Shown: one piece after another, positions 7,202 through 11,264 of the stretch
Layout of the letters: every line of letters starts with the position of its first letter
Numbering within the stretch: position 1 is the stretch's first letter
NCBI GenBank assembly: GCA_947445495.1
Contig: CANFEI010000015.1
Location: forward strand, 1 to 11,264
Source of the DNA: Alcaligenaceae bacterium
GTDB lineage: Bacteria; Pseudomonadota; Gammaproteobacteria; Burkholderiales; Burkholderiaceae
DNA length: 11,264 nucleotides
Reading direction: 5' to 3'
Notes under the pieces: model-generated
Seen by the model: the letters and a program-made list of their open reading frames with translations, nothing else
The model's database searches: none
What the model was told of the DNA's origin: nothing
Program-made: the position numbers and the translations under genes

Positions 7202-7999
7202 GCGATACCATGTTGGCGATCGCTTCTCAATAAACGAAGCGGTACCTTCGGCAGACTCTGGCAGCTGCCGAAGCGCAGAGTGTTCAGTAATCAACGCATC
7301 GAACAAGCTGTCGTCAATAAGAGAACCAGCGACTGCAAGCGTGCGCATCTTTGTTGCCGACACAGCGCCAGGCGCATTCATCAACAAACCATCCACAATA
7401 CGAGCGCCGGTCGCCTCAAGGTCCTCAAGCTTACATACCTCGTGTACAAAACCCATGCGCAGAGCGGTCTCAGGACCAAAGCGCTCGCAGGTCAACGCGT
7501 ACCGTCGTACGTTACGTACACCCATTGCTTGACACAACTGAGGCAAAATAATTCCAGCGATCAGCCCCCAACGCGCTTCGGTAATCGCAAAGATAGCGTT
7601 ATCTGCCGCAACGACGATGTCACAGACAGAGGCGATTCCCGTGCCGCCACCAAAACAGCCTCCCTGAATCAGCGCGATCGTTGGCACAGGCACGACATCC
7701 AAGCGTCGCACAGCTTCGGCGGTCAGACGAGATACCCGCTCATTCTCTGCTGGGGATTTGACTCCAACACCAGAGATCCACTCAAGATCTGCACCCGCCT
7801 GAAAATGACGACCCTTACCCTGAATCACCACCGCACGCGCCTCGGGCTTAGGGCCAAGCATATCGAGAGCCTCGTGCAGCCCACTGATGAGATCCTCGTT
7901 GTAGGCATTGTTCACTTTCGGCCGGTTTAGTGTGACGGTGACCACGCCGCGCGCGTCAACATCGCAAAGTACCGTACCTTTTCCCAATTCTTTTGACAT
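7193..7999 (-). CDS. Enoyl-CoA hydratase/isomerase family (crotonase fold) protein
   Basis: This 268-residue CoA-ester enzyme carries the crotonase signature: VTVTLNRPKVNNAYN (20-34), the first oxyanion-hole segment FQAGADLEWI (66-75), the second one IQGGCFGGGTGI (111-122), CDIVVAADNAIFAITEARWGLI (126-147, given in part), and a helical C-terminal region. Aligned to rat mitochondrial hydratase, the residue in place of Glu144 is Gly121, while Glu141 fits Glu164. The same pattern is seen in LiuC-type (methylglutaconyl-CoA hydratase-like) bacterial proteins, so this may act as a hydratase with one acid or as an isomerase or lyase. The start is well supported: AAGGAG lies 8 bases before the ATG. 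It reads against both neighbours and overlaps the hydrolase tail by 9 bases. The natural substrate is unknown. Confidence 0.92.
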   Translation of the reverse strand: MSKELGKGTVLCDVDARGVVTVTLNRPKVNNAYNEDLISGLHEALDMLGPKPEARAVVIQGKGRHFQAGADLEWISGVGVKSPAENERVSRLTAEAVRRLDVVPVPTIALIQGGCFGGGTGIASVCDIVVAADNAIFAITEARWGLIAGIILPQLCQAMGVRNVRRYALTCERFGPETALRMGFVHEVCKLEDLEATGARIVDGLLMNAPGAVSATKMRTLAVAGSLIDDSLFDALITEHSALRQLPESAEGTASFIEKRSPTWYRSK

Positions 8000-8007
8000 G
8001 AGTCAAA

Positions 8008-8013
8008 CTCCTT
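8008..8013 (-). promoter_or_regulatory. Strong Shine-Dalgarno site of the crotonase gene
   Basis: AAGGAG on the minus strand, 8 bases before the ATG at 7999. It is the best ribosome binding site in the window and fixes this start. Most other genes here have weak or no recognisable sites. Confidence 0.75.
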
Positions 8014-8137
8014 TTGTCCGTTTCCATTGCCTAAGGGTTTGGACCAAAGCATACAGCCTTGGCGGCTTAAGGTATTATTTACCTAATCCAAAACGTGTTC
8101 ATTCCGTTAATCGTTATATAGAAAAGACTAGCTCTCC

Positions 8138-9739
8138 ATGGAAAAATTAGACGCCATCATCATCGGGTCCGGATTTTCGGGCATATATCAACTCTACAGC
8201 CTGCGCGACAAGCTGGGCCTCAAGGCTAAAGTGCTCGACGCCGCGAGCGGTGTGGGTGGCACCTGGTTCTGGAATCGCTACCCCGGTGCGCGTTGCGACT
8301 CAGAAAGCCATACTTACATGTACTACTTCTCAAAAGATTTAGTTAATGAATGGGAGTGGTCTGAGCGTTACCCACAACAGCCCGAAATTTTGCGTTATCT
8401 GAACTTTGTTGTCGACAAACTTAAGTTGCGTTCGGACATTGAATTAAATACGCGCATGTCTCAGGCGCATTTTGATGTCGCCACCAACCGCTGGAACGTC
8501 AAGACCGAGGATGGTAAAGAATACAACGCTAAATATCTGATCACTGCGGTCGGTTGCCTTTCTTCCGCAAACATTCCAAAGGTTGAAGGCCTGGCCGACT
8601 TTAAAGGTGAGTGGTATCACACGGGTCAGTGGCCGCATGAGGGTGTAGATTTCACTGGTAAGCGAGTGGCCCTGATTGGTACTGGCTCCACGGGTATTCA
8701 AGCTACGCCTGTGATTGCGTCAACGGCCAAGCATCTGACCGTATTTCAACGTACACCCAACTACAGTCTCCCCGCTCGTAATGCGCCACTGACCTCCGAC
8801 TTTAAAAAGTATGCCAAGCAGCACGCGGCTGATATTTATAAAATCATGACCACCAATACGAATGGCCATGGTTTTTATATCGAAGACGTCTCTGCGCTCG
8901 ACGTGCCCAAAACAGAGCGACTCAAGGCCTTTGAAGAAAAATGGAAAATGGGTGGCTTTCAGTTTCGCGCCCTCTACCGCGATATTCTGACGAGCGCCGC
9001 TGCAAACGAAACAGCTGCAGAATTCCTGCGCGGGAAAATTAAAGAGATTGTTAAAGACTCATCGGTTGCCGAAGATCTCGCTGATATTGATCATCCGTTC
9101 GCAGCGAAACGTCCGCCAATTGATTCAGGCTATTTCGAAACGTTTAACCGCGACAACGTCACCTTAGTGAATATTCGCAAGACACCGCTCGAGCGCATTA
9201 CGGCTCAAGGCGTCAAAACATCGACGCAGGAAGTTCAGGCAGACGTCATTGTTTTTGCGACAGGCTTTGACGCGATGACGGGTTCACTGCTCAAACTCGA
9301 CATTACTGGCCGCGATAACCGCAAACTCAAAGAATACTGGCATGCTGGGCCACGCACCTATCTTGGCCTGCAAGTCCCAGGGTTTCCAAATATGTTCACT
9401 ATTACGGGCCCTGGAAGCCCTTCTGTGCTTTGCAATATGCCACCTGCGATTGAGCAGCACGTTGAGTGGATTACGAACTGCATCAAGCACATGGAAAACA
9501 AACACCTCGCCGTGATTGAAACGACCGAGCAATCCGGTGACTCGTGGCAAGCAGAGGTGGATCGGGCAGCCAACGCAACGCTACTGCCCACGGTCAAACA
9601 CTCTTGGTATCTGGGTGCAAACGTCCCCGGCAAACCGCGCGTCTTTATGCCCTATGCAGGCGGGCTCGCTCACTATCGAAAAATTTGTGACGATGTCGCC
9701 CAAAGCAACTTCAAGGGCTTTGAGTTCACGCCTGCCTAG
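8138..9739 (+). CDS. Type I Baeyer-Villiger monooxygenase (FAD/NADPH)
   Basis: This 533-residue flavoprotein inserts one oxygen atom next to a ketone carbonyl to give an ester or lactone, using NADPH and O2. Two Rossmann motifs are present: GSGFSG (10-15, FAD) and GTGSTG (181-186, NADPH). The diagnostic fingerprint F-x-G-x-x-x-H-x-x-x-W-P is intact as FKGEWYHTGQWP (155-166). A second family motif, GGTWFWNRYPGARCD (40-54), is also complete. KRPPIDSGYFETFNRDNV (324-341) places Arg325 where the catalytic arginine of PAMO/CHMO-type enzymes sits. ATGFDAMTG (374-382) completes the core. These features separate it from plain FMO or N-hydroxylating enzymes. Length is normal for the family. The ATG at 8138 begins just before the Rossmann motif; its ribosome binding site is weak. 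It diverges from the crotonase gene. Substrate range (cyclic, linear, aryl or steroid ketone) cannot be read. Confidence 0.95.
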   Translation: MEKLDAIIIGSGFSGIYQLYSLRDKLGLKAKVLDAASGVGGTWFWNRYPGARCDSESHTYMYYFSKDLVNEWEWSERYPQQPEILRYLNFVVDKLKLRSDIELNTRMSQAHFDVATNRWNVKTEDGKEYNAKYLITAVGCLSSANIPKVEGLADFKGEWYHTGQWPHEGVDFTGKRVALIGTGSTGIQATPVIASTAKHLTVFQRTPNYSLPARNAPLTSDFKKYAKQHAADIYKIMTTNTNGHGFYIEDVSALDVPKTERLKAFEEKWKMGGFQFRALYRDILTSAAANETAAEFLRGKIKEIVKDSSVAEDLADIDHPFAAKRPPIDSGYFETFNRDNVTLVNIRKTPLERITAQGVKTSTQEVQADVIVFATGFDAMTGSLLKLDITGRDNRKLKEYWHAGPRTYLGLQVPGFPNMFTITGPGSPSVLCNMPPAIEQHVEWITNCIKHMENKHLAVIETTEQSGDSWQAEVDRAANATLLPTVKHSWYLGANVPGKPRVFMPYAGGLAHYRKICDDVAQSNFKGFEFTPA

Positions 9740-9755
9740 ATAGCCCCAGCCGAGC

Positions 9756-9796
9756 CAGCGCTCAGTCAGTGTCCTTTGTGTCCGGCTGAGCTGCTG
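9756..9796 (+). repeat. Inverted repeat downstream of the monooxygenase gene
   Basis: CAGCGCTCAG (9756-9765) pairs with CTGAGC (9786-9791) and, past a one-base bulge, GCTG (9793-9796), giving a 10-bp stem and a 20-base loop. It begins 16 bases after the monooxygenase stop, so it may limit read-through into the next gene. No T-run follows, so a classic intrinsic terminator is not supported. The rest of the 191-base gap holds only a TATAAA at 9907-9912 as a possible -10 box for the next gene, without a good -35 box. Confidence 0.35.
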
Positions 9797-9930
9797 TTGA
9801 CGCTCCGCTGCGATGACCCCGGTACTAATTATTTCTTTGGCTCCGAGCTTGGTCGAGGCGCGCAGTAATGCGATAATCCGCGCTGGAATAAATATCTTTA
9901 CTCACCTATAAAATTTTAGGCTTTTCGCTC

Positions 9931-11264
9931 ATGACACAACATTTGGATTTGCTAAAAATCGCCCAAGAAGAACAAAGCGGCGATCTTTTTAAGATGCTTG
10001 ACGGTATCTACAAGCGCTCATCGGCCAAGCCCGCTGGGTGTCCCGATGCGATCATTTGGGAGGGCGGCAATACCCATGGTGGCGTCAAGCCCGTGGCGCA
10101 CGCCTTCACCGACATGTTCGCGCTGAACGGCACACTGATGGCACTCGACGTGCTCGGCCTGCCCTTCCTGGGCGTCCCGATGATGGCGCAGTTCCGCCAT
10201 GACTCCAAGCTGGAATCACTTGAGTGGTTCGGTAAGCTCGATTACACCGCCCTGAAGTGGTCAACCGCTGGCGACTTTATGGTGAATGAAGGCGGCAAAA
10301 AAGTGGTTGTGAACGGAAAATCGGCAAACGCCCCTCTGCGAACTGCCGCAGGCGTGTATTGCAACGTGCGCCCTTACGGTGGTATCACCAGCATTCGTTT
10401 TATGCCTGGCCTGCCCTACTCGCAAGACAAAAAGAAATTCAAAGTTGATCCTGCAACGGGCGTGATCCACTCTGAGATGAACACCCCGGGCGTTCGCATG
10501 GCCTACGCTGCGCGGCTGTTCCTGAAGATGGTTCACGAGACTGGCCAAATCGGCCGCGTCGCAACCAAACCTACTCAGGCACAAGAAGACGCCATCAACG
10601 CCGGCATCATGCGTTGGTTGCTCCAAGGTACAAAGTTCAAGCTTAAGCGTCAATACACTGTGGACGCCTACGAAGAGCACCGCGCCAACGTTGATGCAAT
10701 CGTGGCTCAACTGCCCAAAGACTTCAAAGCAGGAATGGAGAACTGGGGTGGCGACGTCTACGAGCACATTTCAGACACGAACTTCGGTCTGCTCTTGCAT
10801 GACATGATTCGTCAGCGCCCTTGCATCGTTTACGCAACGGACCTCGACGGCGATCGTCTGACTGACTTGATGGCGGATGCTCCCGATGTCTTGCGCGACT
10901 GGGGCCAGATCGTTCTGGACAAAGTTGGCGCAAAAGTCGACATGAAGAAACTCTGGACAGAAATGGGTTACACCATGACCAACGGCAAAGACATGACCAG
11001 TGTCATGTACCGCGTCCACGGCGCACCAATTTATGAGCAAACACTCGGTTCTGCCGATGCAATGCTTCTACGTTTGCTAGACGGCGACGAAACGGTGGGT
11101 GGAGAAAAGCAGCCTTACGACCCACGCATCCATTTTGTCTTGATCAACGAAGCCTACAAAGCCGCAAACCCAGGTAACAAGCAATTGGCTGACTGGCTTG
11201 ATGCACAACTTGCAACCTTCGATAAGATTTATGCGGACGAACGCCCACGCTATATCGATGGCTA
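9931..11264 (+). CDS. Unrecognised conserved-looking protein, 444 codons to the window edge (3' end not confirmed)
   Basis: An open frame runs from the ATG at 9931 without a stop for 444 codons and reaches the edge at a codon beginning TA, so it may end at the next base (TAA/TAG) or continue with Tyr. I do not recognise the family. It has no signal peptide and no membrane helix, and its composition is that of a soluble cytoplasmic protein. Notable segments are IIWEGGNTHGGVKP (41-54), GVPMMAQFRHDS (81-92), RPYGGITSIRFMPGLPY (147-163), NWGGDVYEHISDTNFG (271-286), ATDLDGDRLTDLM (302-314) and MYRVHGAPIYEQTLGS (359-374). These Gly- and His-rich stretches look like conserved enzyme loops, but no known nucleotide-binding or catalytic signature fits. 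It lies 191 bases downstream of the monooxygenase on the same strand, which suggests a linked role. A weak AGG precedes the ATG. Codon use and the long open frame make it a real gene. Confidence 0.8.
   Translation, partial: MTQHLDLLKIAQEEQSGDLFKMLDGIYKRSSAKPAGCPDAIIWEGGNTHGGVKPVAHAFTDMFALNGTLMALDVLGLPFLGVPMMAQFRHDSKLESLEWFGKLDYTALKWSTAGDFMVNEGGKKVVVNGKSANAPLRTAAGVYCNVRPYGGITSIRFMPGLPYSQDKKKFKVDPATGVIHSEMNTPGVRMAYAARLFLKMVHETGQIGRVATKPTQAQEDAINAGIMRWLLQGTKFKLKRQYTVDAYEEHRANVDAIVAQLPKDFKAGMENWGGDVYEHISDTNFGLLLHDMIRQRPCIVYATDLDGDRLTDLMADAPDVLRDWGQIVLDKVGAKVDMKKLWTEMGYTMTNGKDMTSVMYRVHGAPIYEQTLGSADAMLLRLLDGDETVGGEKQPYDPRIHFVLINEAYKAANPGNKQLADWLDAQLATFDKIYADERPRYIDG

Noticed and set aside
7280..7930. 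216-codon plus-strand open frame
   Set aside because: Antisense to the clear crotonase gene; its product is Arg/Thr/His-rich with no domain signal.
10261..10767. 168-codon minus-strand open frame
   Set aside because: It lies wholly inside the longer plus-strand frame (9931-11264), and its product is rich in Cys, His and Val with no motif, typical of an antisense shadow.

Overview
The window looks like a chromosomal catabolic and transport region from a betaproteobacterium, most likely Burkholderiales. The pointers are a periplasmic Bug/TctC-type binding protein (a family greatly expanded in Burkholderiales), an Atm1-type ABC exporter and an NfsA-like nitroreductase. GC content looks moderate by eye (not counted). 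No rRNA, tRNA, CRISPR array, insertion sequence or phage gene was seen. Coding density is high and no gene-free gap exceeds about 200 bases.

Layout from left to right. (a) Bases 1-86, minus strand: the N-terminus of a probable fumarate-lyase-superfamily enzyme (3-carboxy-cis,cis-muconate cycloisomerase-like), divergent from a secreted Bug-family solute-binding protein (161-1141). The AT-rich gap between them holds a clean palindrome. (b) Two overlapping minus-strand genes: an EamA/DMT 10-TM permease (2072-2983) followed by a cysteine-containing relative of the GrdB/PrdB reductase subunits (1129-2085). C8 and A8 tracts lie at their junction. (c) An NfsA-like flavin nitroreductase (3159-3992), convergent with an Atm1-type ABC exporter (4043-5884, minus). 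(d) A block of lipid- or ketone-type catabolic enzymes: a class-C beta-lactamase-fold esterase/serine hydrolase (6005-7201, plus), a crotonase-fold enoyl-CoA hydratase/isomerase (7193-7999, minus) and a type I Baeyer-Villiger monooxygenase (8138-9739, plus). (e) An unrecognised 444-codon protein (9931 to the right edge, plus) that is open, or one base short of a stop codon, at the window end.

A plausible biochemical reading of block (d) is ketone to ester or lactone (Baeyer-Villiger monooxygenase), ester to acid plus alcohol (serine hydrolase), then CoA-ester processing (crotonase). This is inference from gene content: the genes are not one operon and no substrate can be read from the sequence. 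The left part suggests uptake of an organic acid, possibly aromatic-derived. The most unusual items are the unrecognised 444-aa protein beside the monooxygenase and the GrdB/PrdB-like protein translationally overlapped with a DMT permease.
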